Shown here piece after piece: positions 44,071-52,345 of a stretch of 58,768 nt of DNA (position 1 is the stretch's first letter; each line of letters opens with the position of its first letter). The notes below the pieces were generated by a model, which saw nothing but the letters and a program-made list of their open reading frames with translations, searched no databases and had not been told where the DNA came from. Both the position numbers and the translations under genes were made by a program. The stretch spans positions 1-58,768 of the forward strand of contig NZ_JACJRV010000046.1 in the NCBI RefSeq assembly GCF_014697475.1, in the 5' to 3' direction. Source of the DNA: Nostoc sp. FACHB-152. GTDB lineage: Bacteria; Cyanobacteriota; Cyanobacteriia; Cyanobacteriales; Nostocaceae.

Positions 44071-46251
44071 ATGTTACTACCATACAATAACACTAATGGT
44101 AATACTGAAATTCAAAAACAACAGCTTTGGGCTGCAATTGTACAAGCCAAACAAGATGCTTTGAGCAATGAAGAGATTATAGAGAATGTACGGGAAGCTT
44201 TACCAGATGCAATGGTTTTTTATGCTGAAACTGTTTTAAAGCAGATTGACTTTAGAGCAAAATTATCACGTCCAGTCGTTGAATTTAATTTAGAATTTTT
44301 ATTTCAGGTAATATACGAATCAGTAATTGCAGGTACAAACGATGAGGAAATATTATCAATATGTGCAGAACACTGTACTTTAAACCAGTACGAGTTTGTA
44401 CGTTACGCACTTGAGTATATTCACCTCAATCGAATGCCATCACAGTGGGAGCAAAATAACGTATATCAAAAAATGATTCAGATAGTTAATCTATCACCCA
44501 TTGAATCTTTATTTGAATATATAGAATCAATCAAAAATATTTATCTTAAGCAAATTGGTTATAAAGTAGTTCAGGATAATCTTTATAATTTATTTTTGAG
44601 CAATAAAGAAACTAGTTATTTTACTGATTTGGCGAATAAATCGAGAGATGAATTTATTAAAAACTATTGCTGCCGAACGGCAGTGCTTGTTGCGCGTGCC
44701 ACAGGTAAACCATTAGATTTAAAAGTGACAGTTAATGGATCAATTCTTTTAAAAGAACCTAAATATCTGGATAGTGAAATTGCTAATAATAAGATTGTTG
44801 GCTCAAATATTTTAACTATGGGACAAGCAGGAAAACTATTAGTTGATACTTTAGAAGATTTTAATATTAATGCTAAGTATGTTGATGCCAAAAATGGCCC
44901 TACTTTTAACCGTATTAGGGTAAAACTGGGACGGGGTGTTAGTTACAAGAAAGTAGAAGACATAGGTAATGACTTAGTACAGCAGCTTGGTGAAGAATTA
45001 GGCTTGAAAGTTGCGCCAATGGTCAGTGTAGTGCCTGGGGGAGTTGTATTTGACATACCCAGGTTAGACAGACAATTTGCTTATTTTCGTGATTATTTTA
45101 CTTTTGAGGGCGAACCTGACATTTATTCGGTGTCTATCCCCGGTGGTGTTGATGTTGATGGCACTTATGTCGAAATTCCCCTTTATAGCGATAACGTGAC
45201 TCATATCCTGGGTGGTGGGCGGACGCGGGGTGGAAAGTCGCAGTTTGAGAAAGCCGCCATCTTATACTTAGTGCGACGATATCCCCCTTCTGTTGTTCGA
45301 TTGGCACTTTCAGATGTTAAACGTGTGACCTTTGGTAAATTTGATGGGCTTCCCCATCTTATTGCCCCAGTTGCGCGTGATGCAGAGTCTACCGCTAACT
45401 TGCTTGATTACTTGGTCGAAGAAATGGAATTGCGTTACCAGGAATTTGAGCGCCACAGCAGCATTGAAACGATCGCACAGTACAACTCACGGTTCGCACC
45501 TGATTGTGTCATGCCACGAGTAATTTGTCTAATTGACGAGTGTTTTGATCTACTTTCCGATGATAACTACTGCGATCGCATTGAGACTGCGCTGATGAAG
45601 TTGCTTGCAAAAGCGGGTGGTGCGGGGATTCATGTATTGTTATACACCCAGCGACCTGACAAAAACGTGATAGATCCGTTGATTCGCTCAAACTTTCCAG
45701 CCAAGACAGCCTTTGTTACAACCCGTCCTGAAGATAGTTGTATTATCCTGGGGGACGATAAAGATAAGCGTGCAGTTTATTTGCTGGGATACGGTGATTT
45801 TTTGTACAAGACGACTGAAGTTTTACGACTCCAAGCTTTATATGTTGCTGACGATGAAGATCCTGAATACTTCCAGCAATTACTCTTGGAAGCAAAAAAC
45901 CAGAACGATCCTTATACAGCATGGAAATCTGGGTTAGATTTTGATGAATTTGTCGCTAGTCTGTATGGCGAGAGTAGTAGTAATGATAATGGTAAATTTA
46001 AAGCCACTACTGCTACTAAAACTAAGCAGTCTAAGACTGATTTTGAGGGCAGTTTTAGTTTTAAGGTGCAGCTTGACGAAGAAGCAAGAAATTCTATTTT
46101 GAATTTGCATCATAAGGGCTATCAACTTGATGAAATTGTCAAAGCAGTATTCAATTTATCCCGTCAAGATGGTAGATCATACAAGAAATTTAGAAACGTT
46201 GTCGAAGAATTTTTAAATAACTTTAAAGATGGTGGTGAAGATGATATTTGA
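44071..46251 (+). CDS. FtsK/TraB-like DNA translocase
   Basis: 726 residues. FtsK/SpoIIIE-type ATPase domain: Walker A LGGGRTRGGKSQFEKA (Gly381-Ser390) and Walker B VICLIDECFDLL (Asp489-Glu490), then GGAGIHVLLYTQRPD and PLIRSNFPAKTAFVTT, typical of FtsK. There is no N-terminal membrane region; residues 1-220 are helical and unrecognised, and a small C-terminal helical domain may bind DNA (LDEIVKAVFNLSRQ). Cytoplasmic FtsK-like pumps drive chromosome segregation or, in TraB form, conjugal transfer of double-stranded DNA. Downstream RusA and AAA genes and upstream wall hydrolases favour DNA transfer. It overlaps the RusA-like gene. Confidence 0.87.
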   Translation: MLLPYNNTNGNTEIQKQQLWAAIVQAKQDALSNEEIIENVREALPDAMVFYAETVLKQIDFRAKLSRPVVEFNLEFLFQVIYESVIAGTNDEEILSICAEHCTLNQYEFVRYALEYIHLNRMPSQWEQNNVYQKMIQIVNLSPIESLFEYIESIKNIYLKQIGYKVVQDNLYNLFLSNKETSYFTDLANKSRDEFIKNYCCRTAVLVARATGKPLDLKVTVNGSILLKEPKYLDSEIANNKIVGSNILTMGQAGKLLVDTLEDFNINAKYVDAKNGPTFNRIRVKLGRGVSYKKVEDIGNDLVQQLGEELGLKVAPMVSVVPGGVVFDIPRLDRQFAYFRDYFTFEGEPDIYSVSIPGGVDVDGTYVEIPLYSDNVTHILGGGRTRGGKSQFEKAAILYLVRRYPPSVVRLALSDVKRVTFGKFDGLPHLIAPVARDAESTANLLDYLVEEMELRYQEFERHSSIETIAQYNSRFAPDCVMPRVICLIDECFDLLSDDNYCDRIETALMKLLAKAGGAGIHVLLYTQRPDKNVIDPLIRSNFPAKTAFVTTRPEDSCIILGDDKDKRAVYLLGYGDFLYKTTEVLRLQALYVADDEDPEYFQQLLLEAKNQNDPYTAWKSGLDFDEFVASLYGESSSNDNGKFKATTATKTKQSKTDFEGSFSFKVQLDEEARNSILNLHHKGYQLDEIVKAVFNLSRQDGRSYKKFRNVVEEFLNNFKDGGEDDI

Positions 46252-46705
46252 ACTAACCATGCCTTTACCCCCTTGTATGAACGAAATTATTAACCAGGCA
46301 CGGTCAAGTTGGCAAGCAAGTGCTGAACTTAAGAAGTACTGGACAAACTTAATTGGTGAATTTGTTAGAGAATGTGAATTCTGTTTAGATAGTACAGTGT
46401 GGATTGAGTTTCATTGGTATCTCAAAAATTTTGCACGAGATAGTGATAATGTAGCTGCTGCCGCTAAATTTATTATGGATGGGCTAGTTACAGGGCGAGC
46501 AATTCGTAACGATAACCTGACAGTTATCCAATCACCTGTTGTTCATTACTATCATCGCAGTAGTGGTGATGATGGTGTGCTGTTAAGACTTTCACAATCA
46601 CCTGATTTTTTATTAGATAATTTTATTGTATCTAACAAATTTTCCAGAACTAGTTTAGAAAGACACAATCAGAAAATCACACATTTAATCTCAAGCAAAT
46701 TGTAG
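46241..46705 (+). CDS. RusA-like Holliday junction resolvase
   Basis: 154 residues from ATG 46241, with GGTGAAG just upstream; the gene overlaps the FtsK-like gene by 11 bp. MPLPPCMNE near the N-terminus and the acidic pattern FARDSDNVAAAAKFIMDGLV (Asp67, Asp69, Asp80) and RNDNLTVIQ (Asp91) match the RusA endonuclease family, whose metal site is built from such aspartates. RusA enzymes resolve four-way junctions, mostly in phages and mobile elements. Next to a DNA pump it may process recombination or replication intermediates. Confidence 0.82.
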   Translation: MIFELTMPLPPCMNEIINQARSSWQASAELKKYWTNLIGEFVRECEFCLDSTVWIEFHWYLKNFARDSDNVAAAAKFIMDGLVTGRAIRNDNLTVIQSPVVHYYHRSSGDDGVLLRLSQSPDFLLDNFIVSNKFSRTSLERHNQKITHLISSKL

Positions 46706-46726
46706 TTTATCTAAAGGTTAATAGTA

Positions 46727-47206
46727 ATGTTACGTTATAAAGAATATACTTGGTTGATTGGTAAACTAAATGCAGGCAAGAATGTTAATTTATGGGGTAA
46801 ACAGGATATTGGTAAGACTTTTACTGTTAAAAACTGTTTACTTAAAGATATTACTTTAAAGTCTGTCTATCTCAATCTTGAATATCCTTTTAGTGTGGCT
46901 CATCTCTTTGATGTTATTCCTATGAGTTTTGATTTGTACTACCAGCAGGATTGGCAAAATATAATAACCGAATTATCTGATGGATTAAATAGACTACTTG
47001 TGATTGATAATTTTGATAGGTTGCACTTTGTGAGCGATAGTTTTAGCAATGATTTATTGAGATTACAACAGTTAGCAAAACTAGAAAATTTTTCTTTACT
47101 ATTAATATCTCGGATGCCGCTAAGATGTTTTCATTTTACGGGTTTTGTTAACTATTTTGAAGAATTGGAATTAAACGAAACTAATACTTGGACTTTTAGA
47201 AAGTAG
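46727..47206 (+). CDS. Small AAA-type ATPase
   Basis: 159 residues. Walker A NLWGKQDIGKTFTVKN (GKQDIGKT at about 24-31), Walker B LLVIDNFDRL, and a sensor-1-like LLLISRM. The domain is short for a full AAA+ protein (no clear lid), resembling phage or plasmid ATPases of the TniB/DnaA-like type. It is the last protein gene of the operon and ends just before a tRNA-like sequence. A role in loading DNA or proteins for transfer or replication is inferred. Confidence 0.72.
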   Translation: MLRYKEYTWLIGKLNAGKNVNLWGKQDIGKTFTVKNCLLKDITLKSVYLNLEYPFSVAHLFDVIPMSFDLYYQQDWQNIITELSDGLNRLLVIDNFDRLHFVSDSFSNDLLRLQQLAKLENFSLLLISRMPLRCFHFTGFVNYFEELELNETNTWTFRK

Positions 47207-47233
47207 ATATGGGATTTCTAGATATTGTTATTT

Positions 47234-47301
47234 GGTGATATTTCAGTTCGGGTAGATTGTTGTTTTAAGCAACAAAGCAAGTTCGACTCTTGCTATCACC
47301 A
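47234..47301 (+). tRNA. tRNA-like gene with anticodon UUA (reduced D arm)
   Basis: The 68-nt sequence folds like a tRNA. The acceptor stem GGTGATA/TATCACC is perfect (47234-47240 with 47294-47300), the T arm GCAAG-TTCGACT-CTTGC has the TTCRANY loop, and the anticodon stem TGTTG/CAACA closes a 7-nt loop TTTTAAG. The anticodon would be UUA, which reads the stop codon UAA. The D arm (TCAGTTCGGGTAGA) keeps the consensus core but only two base pairs, and the variable loop is only two bases. The discriminator is A, and CCA is not encoded. It could be a suppressor-type tRNA, a decayed tRNA or a tRNA-like signal. It follows the AAA ATPase gene by 27 bp. Confidence 0.6.
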
Positions 47302-47476
47302 TTGGGAATGAAACTACTACTGAGACTGAAAATTAACTATTACGAATCTATTAAATAGTTTTGGAGTTATTAATAGAGTAAGGGGTAGGTTAGTAGTGTA
47401 GTTCTCAGGAAATCCCAATTTGTGCCGGGGCGAGAGTAATTAAAAACCTTGTGACCTGCATTTGGAGGGATGAATT

Positions 47477-48757
47477 ATGTTCAAGAAGTTTGCGTTTAAT
47501 TGCTTGAGAAATCTTAATGCCGCTTTTGGAATGGTGTCTTTGACTGCTATTGCTTTAGGCACTGTAGCAACTTTTTCTGGTTTGGGCTTATTGTGTTTAG
47601 CTAAGGGCGGATTCCCAATAATTGAGAAAGAACGCTCTGAACAAATTGCCTATATTGGCACTGGTGCTATTGTATTGGGCTTTACCGGAATTATTTTTGC
47701 TTCCTTGGGTGGTGCTTCCTTGGGTGGTGCTTTCTTAAGTGTTGTTGAAGAATCGGAGGAAACTAATTCGAGTAGAGAAATTGCAAAAATAGCTGACACA
47801 AAACCGCTTGTATTAACAAAAGCTGAGAACTCTGAAAAATCTGATTTTCTGCCTTCAATTTACACTTACACGGTGATGATTTTTGAAAGAAATTCTGATT
47901 CAAAGTGCTTGGTTATTTGTAGATTTGAGGAAGAACCATATCGGAAATTCGTACTTTACGAAGAACTACGTTCTCACCAAATTGACGACTTGGCAGTAAT
48001 CTATGATGAAACAGATCCAGACAGATTAATTGGACAAACATTCTCCTCATATAAACCTTTGCCTTGTGAAGCTTTAGAGGAGCATTTAGATATACACCGA
48101 CGCTATATTAATGCAGTTAATAGCGAAGAATTTAGTTCTTGCTATTTGCAAGTATGTGCTGGGTGTAAGTTACTGCATGGTGCCAATAATATTGTTTGTG
48201 GTATTCATCCACATGGATGGGTTGAAAATGGCTGCTGTCCAGATAAGCAATGGGATGAACGTAAGGCGTTGTTTCCATTTGAAGATGATGCTGTTGTCGA
48301 AAATTTAAATAGAGAAATATCGTCCAATCAAGCGAATATTTACAAATTTTACGGCAATCTTATCTTGTGGGATGAATACGCTAACCGTAGGTTTTCTTTT
48401 TCCTATTCCGGTATCTTGCTTAAACATTCTGACAGACTGCTTGAGCTTGGTATGGAAGCAAAACTTCTTTCTTACATCCAGTATTTCCGTACTCGAAATG
48501 TAGTGGTCTTTGACTACGTAGCATCAGGACGAGTTTTAGAGTTTGCAAAGGAACTCAAGGGCATAGCTCAAATCGAAGTTGATGGAGATGAAATATCTAT
48601 CTTTTTTGATATATATGCGCCCTGTCATCGCTTTCGTCGTGATGGTGTATCGCTGCATCCTTACTCAACTTTCGTTCCTCAAGAACTCAGGTATAACTAC
48701 AACTTGGTTAGCTACGTTAACTACCTTAAGAGTAAAAAATCTGGAGTTTTGAGATGA
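47477..48757 (+). CDS. Membrane protein with cyanobacterial Cys/His cluster
   Basis: 426 residues; GGAGGG precedes ATG. Two hydrophobic segments (about 16-42 and 57-80, the second Gly-rich, FASLGGASLGGAFLS) form an N-terminal membrane part. A long cytoplasmic or external region follows. At about 225-262 the pattern CYLQVCAGCKLLHG ... IVCGIHPHGW ... CCPDKQWDE matches a short Cys/His motif (C..C..LHG....VC.IHP.G....CPD) frequent in cyanobacterial proteins and probably binding a metal. The rest is unrecognised. It stands between the tRNA-like gene and a structured leader, same strand as the transfer module. Confidence 0.68.
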   Translation: MFKKFAFNCLRNLNAAFGMVSLTAIALGTVATFSGLGLLCLAKGGFPIIEKERSEQIAYIGTGAIVLGFTGIIFASLGGASLGGAFLSVVEESEETNSSREIAKIADTKPLVLTKAENSEKSDFLPSIYTYTVMIFERNSDSKCLVICRFEEEPYRKFVLYEELRSHQIDDLAVIYDETDPDRLIGQTFSSYKPLPCEALEEHLDIHRRYINAVNSEEFSSCYLQVCAGCKLLHGANNIVCGIHPHGWVENGCCPDKQWDERKALFPFEDDAVVENLNREISSNQANIYKFYGNLILWDEYANRRFSFSYSGILLKHSDRLLELGMEAKLLSYIQYFRTRNVVVFDYVASGRVLEFAKELKGIAQIEVDGDEISIFFDIYAPCHRFRRDGVSLHPYSTFVPQELRYNYNLVSYVNYLKSKKSGVLR

Positions 48758-48957
48758 ATAAGGAAGTTTCTAAAAGCTGCGAGTACAAGCCGGAAAAATC
48801 GCATTTCGCATTTTTGCAATTTCTGTATCTTGAACTGATAATTTCTCCAATTTAACAACTGCAAATTTTGGAAAACTTAGTTCATCTAATTGCTTAAAAA
48901 GGCAATTTACCCTCCTTTCTCCTGCTATCGGTTGGGATACGTATAAAAGCTTTCACT

Positions 48958-49010
48958 CAGTACGGGGGTTTCCCCCGCTACTGGGTGGTAAGTCGTTATA
49001 ACGCCGCCCA
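48958..49010 (+). promoter_or_regulatory. Two consecutive hairpins in leader of the 49037 gene
   Basis: Hairpin 1: CAGTACGGGGG / TTT / CCCCCG-C-TACTG at 48958-48983, an 11-bp stem with one bulge. Hairpin 2: TGGGTGG (48982-48988) with CCGCCCA (49004-49010), enclosing the palindrome CGTTATAACG. A strong GGAGGA follows at about 49022, before ATG 49037. The first stem could end transcription from upstream or fold in the 5' leader to control translation. It does not match any riboswitch class I know. Confidence 0.6.
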
Positions 49011-49036
49011 TCAGTAATTCATGGAGGAACTACCCT

Positions 49037-49543
49037 ATGTCTGCTTTTGCAGTATCGCCTTTTGTGCAATCTGTTAACGATGTTTTGTTTCCAATCGAGT
49101 TGTTTTTGATGGTCTTCCCAATCTTCTATGTGATATTTGTTCCTGCTCAATCAGTATCACTTCAAGTTAGTAATAGCGTTGGGGTGATTTCTGAAGAGTT
49201 GCCAGTTTTGGAAACTCATGGGGATTTGACTGGTGTTGGTGCTGTTTCTGTTCGGGAAGAATTTTCTAAACCGGAATCTTCGATTATTGAAACTGCGCCG
49301 CCAGTTGTTGAAACTGGGGTTGCGGATGAAGCTAGACAGCTTGTGCTGGTAGACGTTAAGGAAGAAAGGAAGAAGCTTTTAGATTTAGGTGTGCGGAAGC
49401 TGCGACAGTTCTGCAAAGAACGCCGAATTCAAGGCTATTCTACTGTATATAACCGTAAAAAACTCGATGGACTCGTTGACTTTCTGATCGCACAACAAGT
49501 GACCTCTGCTCAAGTGGTCGAGTGTGTGGAAATGCTTGCTTAG
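49037..49543 (+). CDS. SAP-like domain protein with N-terminal TM segment
   Basis: 168 residues with GGAGGA upstream. One membrane helix at about 13-36 (PIELFLMVFPIFYVIFV), a Ser/Glu/Val-rich linker, and a C-terminal helical segment LGVRKLRQFCKERRIQGYST followed by YNRKKLDGLVDFLIA. This has the helix-loop-helix spacing of a SAP/rho-N-like DNA-binding motif (L...C.......Y....K..L...L). A membrane-tethered DNA-binding protein could position the plasmid or its transfer complex at the membrane; that is inference. No other domain is visible. Confidence 0.65.
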   Translation: MSAFAVSPFVQSVNDVLFPIELFLMVFPIFYVIFVPAQSVSLQVSNSVGVISEELPVLETHGDLTGVGAVSVREEFSKPESSIIETAPPVVETGVADEARQLVLVDVKEERKKLLDLGVRKLRQFCKERRIQGYSTVYNRKKLDGLVDFLIAQQVTSAQVVECVEMLA

Positions 49544-49634
49544 AATTAGAATTTGGTGAAAAGCCTCGGTAAAAACTGGGATTGCAAAACTACTCCCTTG
49601 GGCTAGGATAATACTTGCTTGATGACTCTTTCTA

Positions 49635-50087
49635 TTAAGGTTGAGCTTCTAAAATGCGTCCTATACTTCTTGGCGATAGTGTTGGTAAACCTCTCCTAGC
49701 GGCTTCTTCTGCTACCTGCATATGGTAGTGGTGCTTGGAACGACTAGGTTTTCGGTTCTTGCTCCATTCGCTAATTTCGACAATTTTGCTTGCCTCTGTA
49801 CTTTTGCACTTCTTAGGTCTGCCTACGTTGACACCCAATACTTCATTAGCTTTTGCGATCGCCGACTCCTGGGTTTCTGACAAGATGGTACTTGATGTCC
49901 ATCTTTTTTTCCACTTTGCTATTGAGTTTTCGGTTACACCAATTTCTTGCGCTAAGGCTAAGTATTTCTTGCCTTCGTTTAGCCCTAGCAGAATTTTAGC
50001 TCTTTTGCTAACTTCATCGCTGCCAGTTGCCGCTATGTGTTCTAGTGCTTGTTTTTCAAGAGAATTTAATATCTGAAGATGAGGCAT
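49635..50087 (-). CDS. Helix-turn-helix protein, IS630-like transposase N-terminus
   Basis: 150 residues. EKQALEHIAATGSDEVSKRA followed by KILLGLNEGKKYLALAQEIG and VTENSIAKWKKRW is the homeodomain-like HTH that opens IS630/Tc1-mariner-type transposases; a second part ends in ARRGLPTLSPRSIGRILEAQ. The DDE catalytic domain is missing and the frame stops there. It may be a transposase remnant or a stand-alone HTH regulator, a form common in cyanobacteria. It is on the opposite strand to its neighbours. Confidence 0.68.
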   Translation of the reverse strand: MPHLQILNSLEKQALEHIAATGSDEVSKRAKILLGLNEGKKYLALAQEIGVTENSIAKWKKRWTSSTILSETQESAIAKANEVLGVNVGRPKKCKSTEASKIVEISEWSKNRKPSRSKHHYHMQVAEEAARRGLPTLSPRSIGRILEAQP

Positions 50088-50182
50088 CTAAAAATTTACC
50101 CCTCTTTACTGTACAATTTTGCCAAATGGAATGAAGCCTGATATACTCTTTTTGTAGCGTTCATTTTTTCTAAAAACCCACC

Positions 50183-50209
50183 CAAAGCCCTGTTTGCACC
50201 AGGGCTTTG
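50183..50209. terminator. 10-bp hairpin between convergent or divergent units
   Basis: CAAAGCCCTG (50183-50192), loop TTTGCAC, CAGGGCTTTG (50200-50209) is a perfect inverted repeat. It is preceded by a T-rich run on the left (CATTTTTTCTAAAAA), so it could act as a terminator on the minus strand or as an operator. Confidence 0.55.
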
Positions 50210-50288
50210 AGGAGAAAACAAGCCCACCTGTTAGTAAAACAAGGCGGAACGTTGTTTTGTCAATTTAATTAACTAGAGACATCATATC

Positions 50289-50465
50289 ATGAGTTTAACC
50301 AGTTTTACAAACCTTTCTTTAGGTAGATGTATTTTTCCAAAAAATAACATCATAAAATCTCTCTTCAATCGCGCTGGTTTTAAATGGGTCAATAATAATA
50401 TTTCTCTCCTGGAAAAATTTTATTTAAGAGATTGTTTGATAAGTAATTGTTCATTATTTACATAA
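50289..50465 (+). CDS. Possible small protein, 58 aa
   Basis: ATG at 50289 after TAGAGA, ending TAA at 50463-50465. The product begins MSLTSFTNLSLGRCIFPKNN and is basic with some hydrophobic residues. No family recognised. The reading frame is short and could be chance; support is its length in AT-rich DNA and an acceptable ribosome-binding site. Confidence 0.3.
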   Translation: MSLTSFTNLSLGRCIFPKNNIIKSLFNRAGFKWVNNNISLLEKFYLRDCLISNCSLFT

Positions 50466-50602
50466 GTTAATTATTTTTTAATAATATTACTTCACTGTAG
50501 AAAGTGCCATCAGTCCTGCTGCTTAAGTTTTCCTGCTTTCTGCTCAGGCTTTTCAAAATTGAACTTATCTTTTTTAGGCAATTTGTGACCCGGAGTATCG
50601 AT

Positions 50603-51787
50603 ATGTCTGAGGTGCATAATCCGGCAATTACATATATTTCTCCTACGGAGTTGGTCGTTCATCCGAAGCTGATAGAAATATATGGTGAATATGAGGTTCG
50701 TCCCGCTTTAGAAAAAAGTATCTCGGAAAAAGGGATTCTGGAATCTTTAAAGGTATCTGCACGCACTGGTGTAAATGTTGTCTTGGCAGGTAAGTGCCGC
50801 TTGCAGATAGCCCGCCAGTTGGGAATCTCTGCTGTGAAGGTGGAATTTGTCGAGTCTAGTTCGCCTGAAGAAGATTTGAAATTAGTGCTTGATTTTAATC
50901 TTCATCGGGAAGGCGGAAAGACTCATTACCAAAAATTTCACGAAGGGCAGTACTGGGAGAGCGTACTTCGTCCCCAAGCGAAAGAAAGACAACGGGAAAG
51001 TGCCCGTCGTTTGAATGAAACGAAGTATTCAAATTTGAACACTTCGATAGATGAGAATCAATTTCAATTAAAGAAAGGTAAACCTGTGATTCAGGAGGTT
51101 TCAGAGAATTTAAGGATAAGCGTTGGTAGTTATCACAAGGGTAAAAAAGTATTTGAATATATTTCTCAATTAAGGGAACTGCAAAAATTTAAGGCAGTTG
51201 TTGCACTGGAGGCGGAATTTAACCGGAGTATTGATGCAGCTTACAAGTTTGTTTGCAATCAAGATATCTGTGACCAGGTTATAGAGCTGATTGAAGCAGA
51301 CGAGATAGGTAGTATAAGTGATGGTATCGCTTGGATGCGGAATGGCGATCGCAATCCGTTTCGGCGTTTCCAAGTTGGTCAAGTATATCAATTTAAGGAA
51401 AGACTGCGGCCAGAGTTGGAAATCGTGGGGCGTGTTATTGGTATAACTAATGAATTTGTTGTGTTTGGATTGAGGAATTTAGTAAATATGAACCTAGAAA
51501 TTGTGAATCTACGTCCGCGACAGATTGATGCAGAGTTGCGAGATGAACCATCTGCTGAACAGAGAGAAAGAATACTTCACTTAATGGAAAAGTTTAGGGA
51601 TGTTTTTCCAGTTCAGGTATCTTTAGCTGAATTGTTAAAACTACCAAATTTAACTGATAAAGAGGAGGTTTTATTGCGGATGTATGAATCTGACGTATTT
51701 GAAAAAACTTGGGAGGACTATAAGAGCCAAATGCAAGCAATAGAAGTGTCTACAAATAGAAAAAAGGATAATATTCGTGCTGCATAG
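50603..51787 (+). CDS. ParB-like nuclease/partition protein
   Basis: 394 residues from ATG 50603, chosen because CGGAG lies 7 nt upstream and the conserved fold starts here; the frame is open further upstream but reads an unlikely hydrophobic leader. ITYISPTELVVHPKLIEIYG, SISEKGILESLKVSARTGVN, VVLAGKCRLQIARQLGI and VKVEFVESSSPEEDLKLVLD form a ParB N-terminal (CTP-binding/ParBc) domain, including the GKCR variant of GxRR. Helical regions that could bind DNA follow, then an unrecognised C-terminal part. It lies before the candidate origin and primase gene and probably serves plasmid partition or replication control. Confidence 0.82.
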   Translation: MSEVHNPAITYISPTELVVHPKLIEIYGEYEVRPALEKSISEKGILESLKVSARTGVNVVLAGKCRLQIARQLGISAVKVEFVESSSPEEDLKLVLDFNLHREGGKTHYQKFHEGQYWESVLRPQAKERQRESARRLNETKYSNLNTSIDENQFQLKKGKPVIQEVSENLRISVGSYHKGKKVFEYISQLRELQKFKAVVALEAEFNRSIDAAYKFVCNQDICDQVIELIEADEIGSISDGIAWMRNGDRNPFRRFQVGQVYQFKERLRPELEIVGRVIGITNEFVVFGLRNLVNMNLEIVNLRPRQIDAELRDEPSAEQRERILHLMEKFRDVFPVQVSLAELLKLPNLTDKEEVLLRMYESDVFEKTWEDYKSQMQAIEVSTNRKKDNIRAA

Positions 51788-52345
51788 GTAGCTGTGAGCA
51801 GTTAATCTAGCAGAGAATTTATCCTACAATTTAACGTTACCTAATAGATTAGCATCTCAATACTGATTGCAGTACGAGTTCATATTTTGGGTGCTGAACT
51901 CGTATGGATATATTTGACTGTTTTTTGTTTTTAAATTCGTTGGTGAAGTGTAATTTCATCTTCACCAATTGTACTAAACTTTGCCAGTTTTTGGTGACAC
52001 TTTTAGGTGTTACTAGCTTTGCATTCTTATTCCAAAACTATTTTCTAGATTTAGTCACAACTTCGCTAGAACTGACGTATTTAAATAGCTCTCAAAAAAA
52101 AGTTGGGTAGCCGCATTGTTGTTGGTGAAGCGTGTTGGACTAAATCTTAGCCTAAGCCTACGTATGTCTAAGCCTAAACAAGTATAACCTCTGTTTGCTT
52201 TCAACCATGAGACGATTACCAGTCGCCTCCAACAAGCGGATAACCAACCGCTTCTTAATCAAAATAAAAATTTCAAATTTAGGCTAACACATTTTGACCA
52301 ACAGCGAGGCTACCTGATGCACTAAAACCATCAGGACAGTCACTC
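51788..52345. other. Candidate replication or partition region
   Basis: 560 bp between parB-like and primase genes with several repeats. TACGAGTTCA/TGAACTCGTA form an inverted repeat at 51873-51882 and 51895-51904. TTGGTGAAG occurs at 51940-51948, inverted at 51960-51968 (CTTCACCAA), and again at 52122-52130. AAGCCTA occurs twice near 52150-52175, with TTAGGCTAA inverted near 52280. AAGCGG/CCGCTT flank an 8-nt spacer near 52235. Iteron-like copies next to a primase gene fit an origin or centromere. A 68-codon frame inside (51904-52110) is judged non-coding. Confidence 0.55.

Noticed and set aside
50504-50602. N-terminal extension of the ParB-like protein
   Set aside because: It gives a hydrophobic leader of 33 residues not expected for ParB, and the ATG at 50603 has a good ribosome-binding site.
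51904-52110. 68-codon frame in the candidate origin region
   Set aside because: It begins inside one inverted repeat and contains another, has no ribosome-binding site and no family signal; better read as non-coding repeats.
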